The notes: generated from the letters alone by a model not told the origin. Positions 19,366 through 29,055 are shown, counted from the first letter of the stretch. The stretch: 64,000 nucleotides of DNA from Paenibacillus popilliae ATCC 14706 (GCF_000315235.1 NZ_BALG01000185.1:62001-126000); one strand, 5' to 3'. Numbers and translations are program-made.

Positions 19366-20343
19366 ATGGAAAAGATAGTGATACATGCAACAGACGGACA
19401 TGCGGATTGGAGGGTATGGCAACAGCCGCAAGTGGTGATCATGGGTCATTTCGACGGTATACATGCCGGTCATGTGAAGGTGATCGAGCGTGGGCTTACG
19501 TATGGGCGGAAGCATGGCCTGCCTGTCGCCCTGATGACCTTCCACCCTCATCCGAAGGCGGTACTTGGAAATGATCGGTATGCAAGATGCTTAACTCCGC
19601 TGAAGGAGAAGGAACGGATTCTGGCCCAGCTCAGAATCGATCGCTTGTACATCTTAGACTTCAATCTGAGCTTCGCCCAGCTTCAGGCCCGCAAGTTCGC
19701 AGACTCCCTGTGTAATCTAGGCGTGAAGCATGCCGTGGTCGGCTTCGATAACCGATTCGGCTATCGCGGGGAAGGCTCGGCCGAGTTGCTGGCCGAATGG
19801 GGAGAGGGCTGCTTCTCCGTCGATATTGTGCCGGCCCACAACGATGATCATGCGAAGATAAGCAGCACCCGTATTCGCCAATGCCTTGCCGAAGGCGAAA
19901 TCACGAAAGCCAATCAATTGCTGGCTCGCCCTTATCTGCTGCGCGGGAAGGTCATCCATGGGGATGCCCGCGGCCGCACGATCGGCTTCCCGACCGCGAA
20001 CATTGACCTGAATGAACCATATGTCATTCCGAGAAACGGCGTCTATGCCGTCAAGGTGAAGGTTGGCGGGAAGTGGCATGACGGCGTGATGAACATTGGC
20101 TTGAAGCCTACCTTCAAGAGTGGGGAGACGAGACCTTCGATCGAGGTGCATCTGTTTGGCTTCGATGGGGACATTTATGGGGAGGAAGCGACCGTTGCCG
20201 TCATGGATTTCCTGAGAGCTGAGCAGAAATTCGACGGTATTGCGGCGCTCGTCGCTCAGATAACGGCGGATGCCGAGGAAGCCCGTCGGCGGCTGGCTTT
20301 CATTGAGGGCGCGCCTGCATTGGAGAGCATGTTTCAGGGATAG
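19366..20343 (+). CDS. ribF: Bifunctional riboflavin kinase / FAD synthetase
   Basis: Converts riboflavin to FMN and FMN to FAD. The 325-residue protein has an N-terminal adenylyltransferase domain with MGHFDGIHAGHVKVIERG and ISSTRIRQCLAEGE, and a C-terminal flavokinase domain with GDARGRTIGFPTANI, GVYAV and RPSIEVHLFGFDGDIYGE. The ribosome site (GGGG) is weaker than that of its neighbours. Order truB-ribF-rpsO-pnp is standard. Confidence 0.94.
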   Translation: MEKIVIHATDGHADWRVWQQPQVVIMGHFDGIHAGHVKVIERGLTYGRKHGLPVALMTFHPHPKAVLGNDRYARCLTPLKEKERILAQLRIDRLYILDFNLSFAQLQARKFADSLCNLGVKHAVVGFDNRFGYRGEGSAELLAEWGEGCFSVDIVPAHNDDHAKISSTRIRQCLAEGEITKANQLLARPYLLRGKVIHGDARGRTIGFPTANIDLNEPYVIPRNGVYAVKVKVGGKWHDGVMNIGLKPTFKSGETRPSIEVHLFGFDGDIYGEEATVAVMDFLRAEQKFDGIAALVAQITADAEEARRRLAFIEGAPALESMFQG

Positions 20344-20376
20344 CATCGGCTGCCATGAAAACTTCGCGAATCTGCG

Positions 20377-20405
20377 TTTACTTTTAAATCTGATAGTGAT
20401 ATACT
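20377..20405 (+). promoter_or_regulatory. Sigma-A-type promoter of rpsO
   Basis: TTTACT at 20377-20382, a 17-base spacer and TATACT at 20400-20405. Confidence 0.6.
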
Positions 20406-20438
20406 AATAATGTTGTCGCGAATAAGCGGCAATCGCGT

Positions 20439-20477
20439 TAGCTTGGTTGTTCGATCTCACCGTCGGCAACGAGGCTA
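20439..20477 (+). promoter_or_regulatory. Structured rpsO leader
   Basis: TAGCTTGGTTG (20439-20449) can pair with CAACGAGGCTA (20467-20477), an 11-bp stem with one G-G mismatch and one wobble, inside the roughly 100-base leader. S15 represses its own mRNA through leader structures in several Firmicutes, so an autoregulatory site is possible; sequence alone does not prove it. Confidence 0.4.
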
Positions 20478-20513
20478 TCGGTTGAATGGATAACATATTG
20501 GGAGGTGAATAGG

Positions 20514-20783
20514 ATGGCATTGACTCAAGAGCGCAAGCAAGAGCTCATTGACATGCATAAGAAGCACGAATCGGATACTGGATCTCCGGAAGTGCAGATC
20601 GCTATCCTTACAGAGAACATCGTTAATTTGACGGATCACTTGCGGACACATAAGAAAGACCATCATTCCCGCCGCGGATTGTTGAAAATGGTCGGTCAAC
20701 GTCGTAAGCTTCTTGCTTACTTGAAGAAGAAGGATGTTAAACGTTACAGCGTATTGATCGAGAAGCTCGGACTGCGCCGTTAA
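20514..20783 (+). CDS. rpsO: 30S ribosomal protein S15
   Basis: Primary 16S rRNA-binding protein of the 30S platform. The 89 residues are exactly the common length, with the hallmark [19 protein letters not shown] and [21 protein letters not shown] 20514 follows GGAGGTGA by five bases; an in-frame upstream start at 20505 would sit in the ribosome site. Confidence 0.97.
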   Translation: MALTQERKQELIDMHKKHESDTGSPEVQIAILTENIVNLTDHLRTHKKDHHSRRGLLKMVGQRRKLLAYLKKKDVKRYSVLIEKLGLRR

Positions 20784-21088
20784 TAGCAAAAACCTCTAGC
20801 AGCCTGGTTGCTCATCCCGCCTGATAGTGCGGCATGCAGCCGGGTTGCTTTTTAACGATGGGCGAACTTTGCCAGCTTGCATTGATGCGATGGAGATGAG
20901 ATCAGGCAGAAGGCTGGACGAGCCCCGGCCCGAAGCGTGTTGATACATAATCCGATAACTACATTTAAATGATTTGCCGATTGATTCCGGGTTTACATCC
21001 CCCCCCCCCTTGTTTTTTCAGATGGGATGCAGGAGATAATGGTAGATGTAACGAAGATAACTATGGGTAGAAGGTAAGGAGGGATCCG
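20784..21088 (+). other. rpsO-pnp intergenic region
   Basis: About 305 bases with no credible gene. The first part has GC-rich imperfect hairpins, including two near-copies of a GCAGCC-GGTTGC segment (about 20798 and 20854), the second followed by TTTTT and possibly acting as a terminator at 20846-20875. Further on is a run of eleven C at 20999-21009 about 80 bases before the pnp start. The ribosome site AAGGAGGGA lies just before the pnp ATG. Confidence 0.5.
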
Positions 21089-23293
21089 ATGAACCGAATC
21101 GAGATGGAACTTGGCGGAAGACCGCTTGTACTTGAGACGGGACGATTGGCGAAGCAGGCCAACGGCGCTGTCAAGGTTCAATACGGTGACACGGTCGTCC
21201 TATGTACCGTGACCGCTTCGAAAGAACCAAAAGATTTAGACTTTTTTCCGCTAACCGTGAATTATGAAGAGCGTCTGTATTCCGTAGGCAAGATTCCCGG
21301 GGGATTCATCAAGCGGGAAGGACGTCCGAGCGAAAAGGCGATCCTGGCGAGCCGTCTCATTGACCGCCCGATTCGCCCGTTGTTCCCGGACGGCTTCCGC
21401 AATGATGTTCAGATTGTCGATCTCGTCATGAGCGTCGATCAGGATTGTTCGCCAGGGATAGCGGCCATGATTGGAACGTCTGCTGCGCTATCGATCTCCG
21501 ATGTGCCGTTCAATGGTCCTATCGGAGGGGTTATCGTCGGTCGGATTGATGGTCAATTCATCATCAACCCTACCGTGGAGCAGGAAGAGAAGACGGACAT
21601 TCACGTCACGGTCGCAGGCACGAAGGATGCGATCATGATGGTCGAAGCGGAAGCGAACGAAGTGCCTGAAGAAGTGATGCTGGAAGCGATTATGTTCGGC
21701 CACGAAGAAATTCGCAAGATTGTCGACGTGATCGAGCGGTTCACCGTGACTGCCGGAACGGCGAAGATGGAGGTCAAGCTCCATGCCGTTGACGCCGACG
21801 TCAATGCCGCGGTGCGCGCATTTGCGCAGGATCGCCTAGTGGAAGCGATCCGCATTCCGGAGAAGCATGCACGCCAGGATGCGATCGATGTCATCAACCA
21901 AGAAGCGCTCAAGCATTTTGAAGCGCAGTATATCGAGTCGCCTGACCGGATGGATGATGTGAAGGAGACGCTGTACGACATTGTCAAGGAAGAAGTGCGC
22001 CGCTTGATTACGCATGAGAAAGTGCGCCCGGACGGCCGCAAGCTGGATGAGATTCGACCGATCGAATGTGATACGAGCCTGCTGCCGCGCACGCACGGAT
22101 CAGGTCTGTTCACACGGGGCCAGACGCAGGCGCTGAGCATCTGTACGTTGGGTGCCCTGGGTGATGTGCAGATTCTGGACGGCATCTCGCTGGAAGAATC
22201 GAAGCGCTTTATGCATCATTATAACTTCCCCCCGTTCTCCGTAGGGGAAGCTCGTCCATTGCGGGCGCCAGGTCGCCGTGAGATTGGACATGGCGCTCTC
22301 GGCGAACGCGCGCTATCCAAGGTGATTCCGCCGGAGTCGGATTTTCCGTATACGATCCGTCTCGTATCCGAGGTGCTGGAATCGAACGGCTCTACATCCC
22401 AGGCCAGCATCTGCGCAAGCACGCTGGCAATGATGGATGCAGGCGTTCCGATCAAAGCGCCGGTCGCCGGCATTGCGATGGGACTTATCAAGGACGGAGA
22501 GCATTTCTCAATTCTGTCCGATATTCAAGGGATGGAAGATCATCTCGGAGATATGGACTTCAAAGTGGCAGGGACCTCTGAAGGGGTTACCGCCATCCAG
22601 ATGGATATTAAAATTGATGGCATTGACCGCAGCATATTGACGCAAGCCTTGGCGCAAGCTCGTGAAGGGCGCATGTTCATCCTCGACAAGATGCTTCAGG
22701 TCATCGACATGCCGCGCGCAACGCTATCTCCGTATGCGCCTAAGATTTTGATTATGCAGATCAATCCGGACAAAATTCGCGACGTCATCGGCGCAGGCGG
22801 CAAGGTGGTCAACAAAATCATCGATGAGACCGGTGTCAAAATCGATATCGAGCAGAATGGACGCATCTTCATTGCATCGCCGAATGAAGAGTCCAATATC
22901 CGCGCTCGCGATATGATCGAAGCGATCGTCAAGGAAGTCGTCGTTGGTGAAGTATATACCGGAACGGTGAAGCGCATCGAGAAGTTCGGCGCGTTCGTAG
23001 AGATTCTCCCTGGCAAGGAAGGGCTCGTTCATATTTCGCAAATGGCGGCCGAGCGCATCGTGAAGGTGGAGGATGTGGCTTCCATTGGTGATAAGATCGA
23101 AGTCAAGGTTGTCGAGATTGATCAACAAGGGCGCATCAATCTGTCACGCCGCGTATTGCTTGAGCCGACACAGCCGGAAGGGGCAGCGCCTGCAGACGGA
23201 AGTGCATCGGATCGTCCGCGCAGCGGAGGACGTCCGTCGCATGGAGGATCGCGTCCAAGAGGACCGCGCCCGCCACGGCCGCAATCAGAATGA
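21089..23293 (+). CDS. pnp: Polyribonucleotide nucleotidyltransferase (PNPase)
   Basis: 3'-5' phosphorolytic exoribonuclease of mRNA decay. The 734-residue protein contains two RNase PH domains (N-terminal [19 protein letters not shown]; second starting near [15 protein letters not shown]), a KH domain with [13 protein letters not shown] and an S1 domain with [20 protein letters not shown]. The last 40 residues are rich in Arg, Gly, Ser and Pro. RNase J and RNase Y, its partners in RNA turnover, are encoded later in this window. Confidence 0.96.
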   Translation: MNRIEMELGGRPLVLETGRLAKQANGAVKVQYGDTVVLCTVTASKEPKDLDFFPLTVNYEERLYSVGKIPGGFIKREGRPSEKAILASRLIDRPIRPLFPDGFRNDVQIVDLVMSVDQDCSPGIAAMIGTSAALSISDVPFNGPIGGVIVGRIDGQFIINPTVEQEEKTDIHVTVAGTKDAIMMVEAEANEVPEEVMLEAIMFGHEEIRKIVDVIERFTVTAGTAKMEVKLHAVDADVNAAVRAFAQDRLVEAIRIPEKHARQDAIDVINQEALKHFEAQYIESPDRMDDVKETLYDIVKEEVRRLITHEKVRPDGRKLDEIRPIECDTSLLPRTHGSGLFTRGQTQALSICTLGALGDVQILDGISLEESKRFMHHYNFPPFSVGEARPLRAPGRREIGHGALGERALSKVIPPESDFPYTIRLVSEVLESNGSTSQASICASTLAMMDAGVPIKAPVAGIAMGLIKDGEHFSILSDIQGMEDHLGDMDFKVAGTSEGVTAIQMDIKIDGIDRSILTQALAQAREGRMFILDKMLQVIDMPRATLSPYAPKILIMQINPDKIRDVIGAGGKVVNKIIDETGVKIDIEQNGRIFIASPNEESNIRARDMIEAIVKEVVVGEVYTGTVKRIEKFGAFVEILPGKEGLVHISQMAAERIVKVEDVASIGDKIEVKVVEIDQQGRINLSRRVLLEPTQPEGAAPADGSASDRPRSGGRPSHGGSRPRGPRPPRPQSE

Positions 23294-23317
23294 GGAAGAA
23301 CAGCATAGAAACAAGGA

Positions 23318-23348
23318 AAGAGGCAGACTGGTTTCTGGCTCTTTTTTT
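23318..23348 (+). terminator. Terminator after pnp
   Basis: AAGAGGCAGA (23318-23327) pairs with TCTGGCTCTT (23334-23343) with one mismatch and a six-base loop, followed by five more T. Confidence 0.7.
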
Positions 23349-23453
23349 GCGTTCATGTTTTTATGGGTTCGAACCAGCGCCGTCTTCCGCCGCATAACGA
23401 AGCCCGATTTGGCATAGAATCAGAAGGACAAACTGTGGAAAGGAATGGACTCC

Positions 23454-24470
23454 ATGCGGCCAGTCACACGAAAATGGATTTTCATCATCGTTGCCTTCAT
23501 CGGGGCGCTATATATCGGAACGGGAACAGAGGCCGACTCTTTCATTAAAGAGCGCAAAGCGATGCTCGCTATCAGCGAGGCATACCAGCTGCATGAGGCG
23601 GGATCGCTGGTACAGATTCCGCAGCGAAAACGGATTGCGGAGGAAGCTAAAAGCAAATATATCGCACCGATCGACGCGCGAATCGACCGGGTCTGGAAGG
23701 CCATTCCGGGGTACAACGGGTTGGAGGTTGATCTCGAGCGAACGTACGAAGCCAATAAAGCGAAACCGGTGGATGCCAATATCACGTGGGTCATGCGAGA
23801 AATTCCACCGCGGGTGACGCTCGATCAATTGGAGCCGCAGCCGATCTATCGCGGTAATCCGAATAAGAAGATGGCCGGGCTGATGATTAATGTCGCTTGG
23901 GGGAACGAGCATATCGAGCCGATGCTGGCGACGCTGAAGGAAGAAAAAGTAAAGGCGACGTTCTTCCTTGATGGAAGCTGGCTGAAAAAAAACCCGGAGA
24001 TGGCGAAGCGGATTCAGGAGGAAGGGCATGAGCTTGAGAATCATGCTTATTCCCATCCGAACATGAGCGAGTTGAGCGCGGGCTTGCAGGTCCAGCAAAT
24101 CGAGAAAACAAAGCGCCTGCTGGAGACGACCCTTCAGGTGAAGAACAAATGGTTCGCGCCTCCATCCGGTGATTTCAACGCGCTGACGGTTCAGACTGCT
24201 CACGCGTATGGATTGAAGACCGTCCTGTGGACGGTGGATACCGTCGATTGGAAAGATCCGGAACCTTCTGCCGTCATTCGCAAAATCGACGCGAAGGTGG
24301 AGCCCGGCTCTCTCATCCTGATGCATCCGACGCCTTGCTCCAAGGCTGCGCTCCAAGGCATCATCCGCACGATTCGCAACAAAGGCATATTGCCCGGAAC
24401 GGTCAGCGAGACGCTGTCCGAGAAGCGGCTTGAATTGGAGTCGGTTGAGCGGCGTTACGTTTTTTGGTAG
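23454..24470 (+). CDS. ylxY: YlxY-type polysaccharide deacetylase homologue, active site degenerate
   Basis: A 338-residue protein with an N-terminal signal-anchor (KWIFIIVAFIGALYIGTG) and a C-terminal NodB-like domain from about residue 140. The usual catalytic TFDDG is replaced by INVAWGNE, so both Asp are missing. The metal motif remains partly as HAYSHPN, and the Arg of the third motif is absent (FAPPSGDFN). As far as I recall this matches B. subtilis YlxY, which also lies after pnp, so loss of the Asp pair seems to be a trait of the subfamily. Probably exported and membrane-linked; enzymatic activity is doubtful. ATG 23454 is preferred over 23445, which abuts the AAAGGA ribosome site. 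Confidence 0.82.
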   Translation: MRPVTRKWIFIIVAFIGALYIGTGTEADSFIKERKAMLAISEAYQLHEAGSLVQIPQRKRIAEEAKSKYIAPIDARIDRVWKAIPGYNGLEVDLERTYEANKAKPVDANITWVMREIPPRVTLDQLEPQPIYRGNPNKKMAGLMINVAWGNEHIEPMLATLKEEKVKATFFLDGSWLKKNPEMAKRIQEEGHELENHAYSHPNMSELSAGLQVQQIEKTKRLLETTLQVKNKWFAPPSGDFNALTVQTAHAYGLKTVLWTVDTVDWKDPEPSAVIRKIDAKVEPGSLILMHPTPCSKAALQGIIRTIRNKGILPGTVSETLSEKRLELESVERRYVFW

Positions 24471-24516
24471 GATTAGAGAGGCAACAAGGTTGAACTTCGG
24501 ATGAGGAGGATTACCG

Positions 24517-25791
24517 GTGGAGAAAGTGCAGTTAAGCAACGGCCTTCGGGTCGTTATGGAAAAAATACCAACTTGCCGTTCCGTGTCATTCGGCATTTGG
24601 GTAAAGACCGGTTCGCGCAATGAGAATGAGACGGCCAACGGTATTTCTCATTTTATTGAGCACATGATGTTCAAAGGTACGGAGCGGTTCGATGCCAAGG
24701 CGATTGCGGATTCGTTCGATGCCATCGGAGGGAATGTGAACGCATTTACTTCGAAGGAATATACGTGCTACTATGCGAAAGTGCTGGATGAGCATCTCCC
24801 GATAGCCGTCGATGTGCTATCGGACATGTTTTTCCGTTCTGCCCTGCAGGCAGAAGAGCTGGGCAAGGAAAAAAACGTCATACTCGAGGAAATCGCGATG
24901 TATGAAGATACGCCCGATGATACGGTACATGATCTCGTAACTCGTGCCGCCTATGGCAGCCATCCGCTCGCGTATCCGATACTCGGTACGAGGGAACGTC
25001 TGGAGCCGATGGGATCTGCCGACTTGCACCAATACATGCAGGAGCACTATACGATTGAAAATACGGTGATCGCCGTGGCGGGCAATTTCGATGCCTCTCT
25101 GTTGGAGGTACTGGAGAAGCATTTCGGATATTTCCGCAATTCCCGCCCGTCTCATCTGTTGGCTGCGCCGATATTCGGCGGGAACTCACTCTTCCATCAG
25201 AAGAAGACCGAGCAGAATCATATTTGCTTGAGCTTGCCAGGCTGCTCCATGACCGATCCGCGGCTCTATGCCATGATCTTATTGAATAACGTTATCGGAG
25301 GCGGCATGAGTTCGCGCCTGTTCCAGGAAATCCGCGAGAAGCGTGGCTTGGCCTACGCGGTCTATTCCTACCATTCCTCTCATACGGATTGCGGACTGTT
25401 CACTATCTATGCGGGCACGGCACCGAAGCAGACGCAGGACGTGCTGGACATTACGCTCGAGGTGCTTGGCAATCTCGCTGCGCACGGTCTGACGCAGGAT
25501 GAATTGAAGAAGGGCAAGGAGCAGTTGAAAGGAAGCTTGATACTGGGGCTGGAGAGCACCGGCGCCCGAATGAACCGGTTGGGCAAGAACGAGTTGATGC
25601 TCGGTCGGCACTATACATTAGATGAAATGATTGCGCGGATCGAATCGATTACGATGGATGACATTACATATGTTTTATCCCACATGCTGTCCGAGCCGCT
25701 GGCTGTGGCCATGGTTGGAGCGAACGAACGCGCAATTTCGGCTTTCAGGAGGGATTACTTTGTTACAGCAAGTCCATCAAGTTCAAATTAA
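24517..25791 (+). CDS. mlpA: M16-family zinc peptidase (MlpA/YmxG)
   Basis: A 424-residue processing-peptidase-like protein. The inverted zinc motif HFIEH is near residue 44 followed by the downstream Glu in the EEIAMYEDTPDD segment, so the zinc site is intact. The C-terminal half has GGGMSSRLFQEIREKRGLAYAVYSYHSS, the Arg-Tyr substrate motif of the family. Start is GTG 24517, six bases after GAGGAGGA. It overlaps dut by 32 bases. Exact substrate unknown. Confidence 0.9.
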   Translation: MEKVQLSNGLRVVMEKIPTCRSVSFGIWVKTGSRNENETANGISHFIEHMMFKGTERFDAKAIADSFDAIGGNVNAFTSKEYTCYYAKVLDEHLPIAVDVLSDMFFRSALQAEELGKEKNVILEEIAMYEDTPDDTVHDLVTRAAYGSHPLAYPILGTRERLEPMGSADLHQYMQEHYTIENTVIAVAGNFDASLLEVLEKHFGYFRNSRPSHLLAAPIFGGNSLFHQKKTEQNHICLSLPGCSMTDPRLYAMILLNNVIGGGMSSRLFQEIREKRGLAYAVYSYHSSHTDCGLFTIYAGTAPKQTQDVLDITLEVLGNLAAHGLTQDELKKGKEQLKGSLILGLESTGARMNRLGKNELMLGRHYTLDEMIARIESITMDDITYVLSHMLSEPLAVAMVGANERAISAFRRDYFVTASPSSSN

Positions 25792-26218
25792 AAAAATGCC
25801 CGGCAATGAAGACATTCCTTTGCCGCAGAAGATGTCCGATCTGGCGGCAGGCTTCGATCTATATGCGGCGGTTGTGGAGCCGCTGACGCTGGCGCCAGGC
25901 CACCGCGCTCTGATACCGGCCGGATTCGCGATGGCGATGCCTCCCTATTTGGAAGCGCAGATTCGCCCCCGCAGCGGGCTGGCCTTCAAGCATGGCATAA
26001 CTTGTCTCAATTCGCCAGGAACGATTGACGCGGATTACCGCGGCGAGGTGAAGGTGCTGCTTATCAATGTCGGACAGCAGCATTTCACGATTGGGCGCAA
26101 GGAGCGGATTGCACAAATGGTGCTTCAGTTCGTGCCACAGATCGAATTGGTCGAAGTGAATGAGCTGTCCGACACCGCTCGCGGCGAAGGTGGCTTCGGC
26201 CACACCGGAACGAAATAG
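25760..26218 (+). CDS. dut: dUTP diphosphatase
   Basis: Hydrolyses dUTP to dUMP and pyrophosphate. All five trimeric dUTPase motifs are present in the 152 residues: AGFDLYA, RPRSGLAFKHG, GTIDADYRGEV, RIAQMVL and the C-terminal GEGGFGHTGT. The frame is open upstream, but TTG 25760, six bases after AGGAGGGA, gives the normal length. Overlaps the end of mlpA. Confidence 0.92.
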   Translation: MLQQVHQVQIKKMPGNEDIPLPQKMSDLAAGFDLYAAVVEPLTLAPGHRALIPAGFAMAMPPYLEAQIRPRSGLAFKHGITCLNSPGTIDADYRGEVKVLLINVGQQHFTIGRKERIAQMVLQFVPQIELVEVNELSDTARGEGGFGHTGTK

Positions 26219-26227
26219 GTTGCCAAT

Positions 26228-26258
26228 GCAGTCACTCTTACGGGAGTGGCTGCTTTTT
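26228..26258 (+). terminator. Terminator after dut
   Basis: GCAGTCACTC (26228-26237) pairs with GAGTGGCTGC (26244-26253), 10 bp with one wobble, followed by TTTTT. Confidence 0.8.
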
Positions 26259-26413
26259 CGATCTCACAGACAGGGACGGACCGCCGCTTGAAGCCGCTCC
26301 GTCGCGGAAGAACGGCCGAGCGCGTTTCTCCTTCCGGCTGTTCGTTGCACCTTTTGTGGGCTCACGAATAAAATGTTCTATACACTGCAGGTATAAAGGA
26401 GTGAACGGCAAGC

Positions 26414-27316
26414 ATGTTAACCGGAGTTCAAGTGGTGTTCATCGGCGGCGACGCCCGACAGCTTGAAATCATTCAAAAGCTATCCGAGCTGGACGCTACC
26501 GTTATTTTAGCGGGCTATGAACAGCTGCAAAATCCGTTCCACGGCGTTCAGCGCCTGCCGTTGACACCGGAGCTGCTGAGAAAAGCCGATGCGGTCGTCC
26601 TGCCAGCGGTAGGGACGGATGACAAAGGCAAGGTTCATGCCATATTCACGTCGGAAGAGTTGGTGCTGGCGGAAGAGCATGTGGCCGCTTTGCCGGAGCA
26701 TGCCGTGCTGTTTACCGGAATGGCGAAATCGTATGTAAGCAAGTTGTGTACGAAATATCGGCTGAAGCTGTTCGAGCTGTTCGATAGGGATGACGTGGCG
26801 ATCTATAACTCGATCCCGACGGCCGAGGGCGCCCTCATGATGGCGATTCAGCACACGGACATTACACTGCACGGCTCCGAGTCGGTCGTGCTCGGCATGG
26901 GACGAACCGGATTTACGATGGCACGGACGCTGCTCGGTGTCGGAGCGCGGGTGCGCATCGGGGTAAGGCGGAACGAGGACTTCGCCAGGGCGATGGAGAT
27001 GGGCTTCAACCCTTTCTATATAAGCGATTTGGCGCGGGAAGTATCGAACATCGACTTGCTTTTTAATACGATACCGACTATGATAGTCACAGCGCAGGTC
27101 ATTGCCCAAATCCCCCATCGCGCGGTCATTATCGACCTGGCCTCGATGCCTGGAGGCATCGACTTCCGGTTCGCCGAGAAGCGCGGAATCAAGGCGATGC
27201 TGGCCCCGGGATTGCCGGGGATCGTCGCTCCGAAGACGGCGGGACGTATCTTGGCTCAGAGCATCTCACAGCTTCTGCAAGAGTCCATGGTGGAACGGGG
27301 GATAGTAGGGCAATGA
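26414..27316 (+). CDS. dpaA: Dipicolinate synthase subunit A
   Basis: With DpaB oxidises dihydrodipicolinate-pathway intermediate to dipicolinic acid, the spore-core solute. The 300-residue protein has a dinucleotide-binding Rossmann fold with VLGMGRTGFTMARTLLGVGARV around 158-180 and the C-terminal LAPGLPGIVAPKTAGRI typical of SpoVFA. Made in the mother cell in Bacillus. Its stop overlaps the dpaB start by four bases, and the lysine-pathway genes that supply its substrate follow immediately. Confidence 0.95.
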   Translation: MLTGVQVVFIGGDARQLEIIQKLSELDATVILAGYEQLQNPFHGVQRLPLTPELLRKADAVVLPAVGTDDKGKVHAIFTSEELVLAEEHVAALPEHAVLFTGMAKSYVSKLCTKYRLKLFELFDRDDVAIYNSIPTAEGALMMAIQHTDITLHGSESVVLGMGRTGFTMARTLLGVGARVRIGVRRNEDFARAMEMGFNPFYISDLAREVSNIDLLFNTIPTMIVTAQVIAQIPHRAVIIDLASMPGGIDFRFAEKRGIKAMLAPGLPGIVAPKTAGRILAQSISQLLQESMVERGIVGQ

Positions 27317-27903
27317 ATACCAAGGGAATCACGGTAGGTTACGCGCTGACGGGATCTCACTGCACGCTCGAGGAAGCGATGTCCCAGATTCAGCGGTTCG
27401 TCGATGCGGGAGCGCAGGTGATACCTATTGCTTCGAATACGGTGATGACGACGGACACACGGTTCGGAACATCGCAAGGTTGGCAAGAGCAGTTGAAAGA
27501 AATCACGGGGAATGATATCATTTCTACCATTGTGGAGGCAGAGCCGCTTGGCCCGTCCAGGCTGCTGGACGTTCTGGTTATCGCTCCTTGCACGGGCAAT
27601 ACGACGAGCAAGCTGGCGAATGCGATGACAGACAGCCCGGTCCTGATGGCCGCCAAGGCGCAGTTGCGCAATCAGCGTCCGCTTGTGCTGGCTATCTCCA
27701 CGAATGACGGCCTTGGATTGAATGCGGCCAATATCGCCAAGCTGTTAGTGGCGAAGAACATATACTTCGTTCCATTTGGGCAGGACAATCCGGTTCAGAA
27801 GCCGAATTCGCTTGTCGCCCGGATGGATCTCGTGCTCGAGACCTGTCTTGCGGCGCTGGAGGGAATACAGCTTCAGCCCGTGCTGGTGGAGCGTTGCCAA
27901 TGA
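27313..27903 (+). CDS. dpaB: Dipicolinate synthase subunit B (flavoprotein)
   Basis: The 196-residue partner of DpaA belongs to the flavoprotein (HFCD-like) family: GYALTGSHCTLEEAMSQI at the N-terminus and VIAPCTGNTTSKLANAMTDSPVLMAAKAQLR in the middle. ATG overlaps the dpaA stop (ATGA). A short tandem repeat and asd follow. Confidence 0.94.
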   Translation: MNTKGITVGYALTGSHCTLEEAMSQIQRFVDAGAQVIPIASNTVMTTDTRFGTSQGWQEQLKEITGNDIISTIVEAEPLGPSRLLDVLVIAPCTGNTTSKLANAMTDSPVLMAAKAQLRNQRPLVLAISTNDGLGLNAANIAKLLVAKNIYFVPFGQDNPVQKPNSLVARMDLVLETCLAALEGIQLQPVLVERCQ

Positions 27904-27935
27904 ACATAACGTAGTGAATCATCTACTGCGGGGCG

Positions 27936-27975
27936 CTTGCAAGCATCCCTCGACACTTGCAAGCATCACTCGACA
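27936..27975 (+). repeat. Two-unit 20-bp tandem repeat upstream of asd
   Basis: A 20-base unit beginning CTTGCAAGCATC and ending CTCGACA occurs at 27936-27955 and again, with one change, at 27956-27975. Each unit itself contains the short palindrome CTTGCAAG. It lies in the dpaB-asd gap about 40 bases before the asd start. Confidence 0.85.
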
Positions 27976-28013
27976 GATTGATATAGACGATGGCAAGAGG
28001 GGAGAAAGGACAA

Positions 28014-29054
28014 ATGACTAATCAGAAGCGGCACAATGTTGCAGTAGTTGGCGCAACTGGCGCTGTAGGAGAACAGATTATCAAATTGCTGGAACAACGT
28101 CAATTTCCTATTGAGACACTGACCTTGCTGTCATCCGCGCGTTCCGCCGGAACGAAGATTGCATGTAACGGTCAGGAGATTACGGTGCAGGAAGCGAAGC
28201 CGGAGAGCTTCGAGGGGATAGATATTGCCTTATTCAGCGCAGGCGGCGACGTATCGAAGGCGCTTGCTCCGGAAGCGATAAAGCGGGGAGCGGTATGCAT
28301 TGACAACACAAACGCCTTCCGCATGAATCCGAATACGCCGCTCGTCGTTCCTGAAGTGAATATAGATAAAGCGGCAGAGAATCAGGGCCTCATTGCGAAT
28401 CCGAATTGCTCGACGATCCAGATGGTTGTCGCGTTGAAGCCGCTTTATGATCGGTACGGCATCTCCAAAGTAATCGTCTCTACTTATCAAGCGGTATCCG
28501 GAGCGGGAAGCCGCGCGATTGACGAGTTGCATCGCCAGACGAAGGAAGCGCTGGAGGGACGTGACGTGAATCCGGATATCCTTCCGGTGGGCTCCTTGCC
28601 GATGAAGCACCAGATTGCCTTTAATGCGATCCCGCAAATCGATAAATTCGAAGACAATGGCTTTACGCTCGAAGAAATGAAAATGATTCGGGAAACGAAA
28701 AAAATTATGGGGGATGAAGATATACAAGTTACGGCGACATGCGTACGCATCCCTGTCGTTTACGGCCATTCCGAGTCCGTATATGTCGAATTGAAGGAAG
28801 ACTTCCAGCTTGATGAAGTCAAGGAGCTGCTGGCCAACGCCCCGGGCATTACTGTGGTAGACGATCCGGAAGCTCAACAGTACCCGCTGGCGACGGAATG
28901 CGCCGGGAAGCCGGACGTATTTGTAGGACGGTTGCGCAGGGACTTGAACAAACCGCGCGCGCTTAACATGTGGATTGTATCCGATAACTTAATGAAGGGC
29001 GCTGCATGGAACGCGGTTCAAATTGCTGAACATATTGCGTCGGAGCGGCCATAA
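28014..29054 (+). CDS. asd: Aspartate-semialdehyde dehydrogenase
   Basis: Reduces aspartyl phosphate to the semialdehyde, the branch-point to lysine, threonine and methionine, and to dipicolinate. The 346 residues match the B. subtilis length. NADP motif VGATGAVGEQ is at the N-terminus and the active-site Cys132 is in NPNCSTIQ. ATG 28014 follows GGGGAGAAAGGA; the frame is open further up but with no family sequence. Confidence 0.95.
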   Translation: MTNQKRHNVAVVGATGAVGEQIIKLLEQRQFPIETLTLLSSARSAGTKIACNGQEITVQEAKPESFEGIDIALFSAGGDVSKALAPEAIKRGAVCIDNTNAFRMNPNTPLVVPEVNIDKAAENQGLIANPNCSTIQMVVALKPLYDRYGISKVIVSTYQAVSGAGSRAIDELHRQTKEALEGRDVNPDILPVGSLPMKHQIAFNAIPQIDKFEDNGFTLEEMKMIRETKKIMGDEDIQVTATCVRIPVVYGHSESVYVELKEDFQLDEVKELLANAPGITVVDDPEAQQYPLATECAGKPDVFVGRLRRDLNKPRALNMWIVSDNLMKGAAWNAVQIAEHIASERP

Positions 29055-29055
29055 C

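Noticed and set aside
26364-26386. Possible sigma-E/sigma-K promoter before dpaA (TATACACT at 26379-26386)
   Set aside because: The -10 is close to consensus but no -35 element lies at a proper distance; not strong enough to list.
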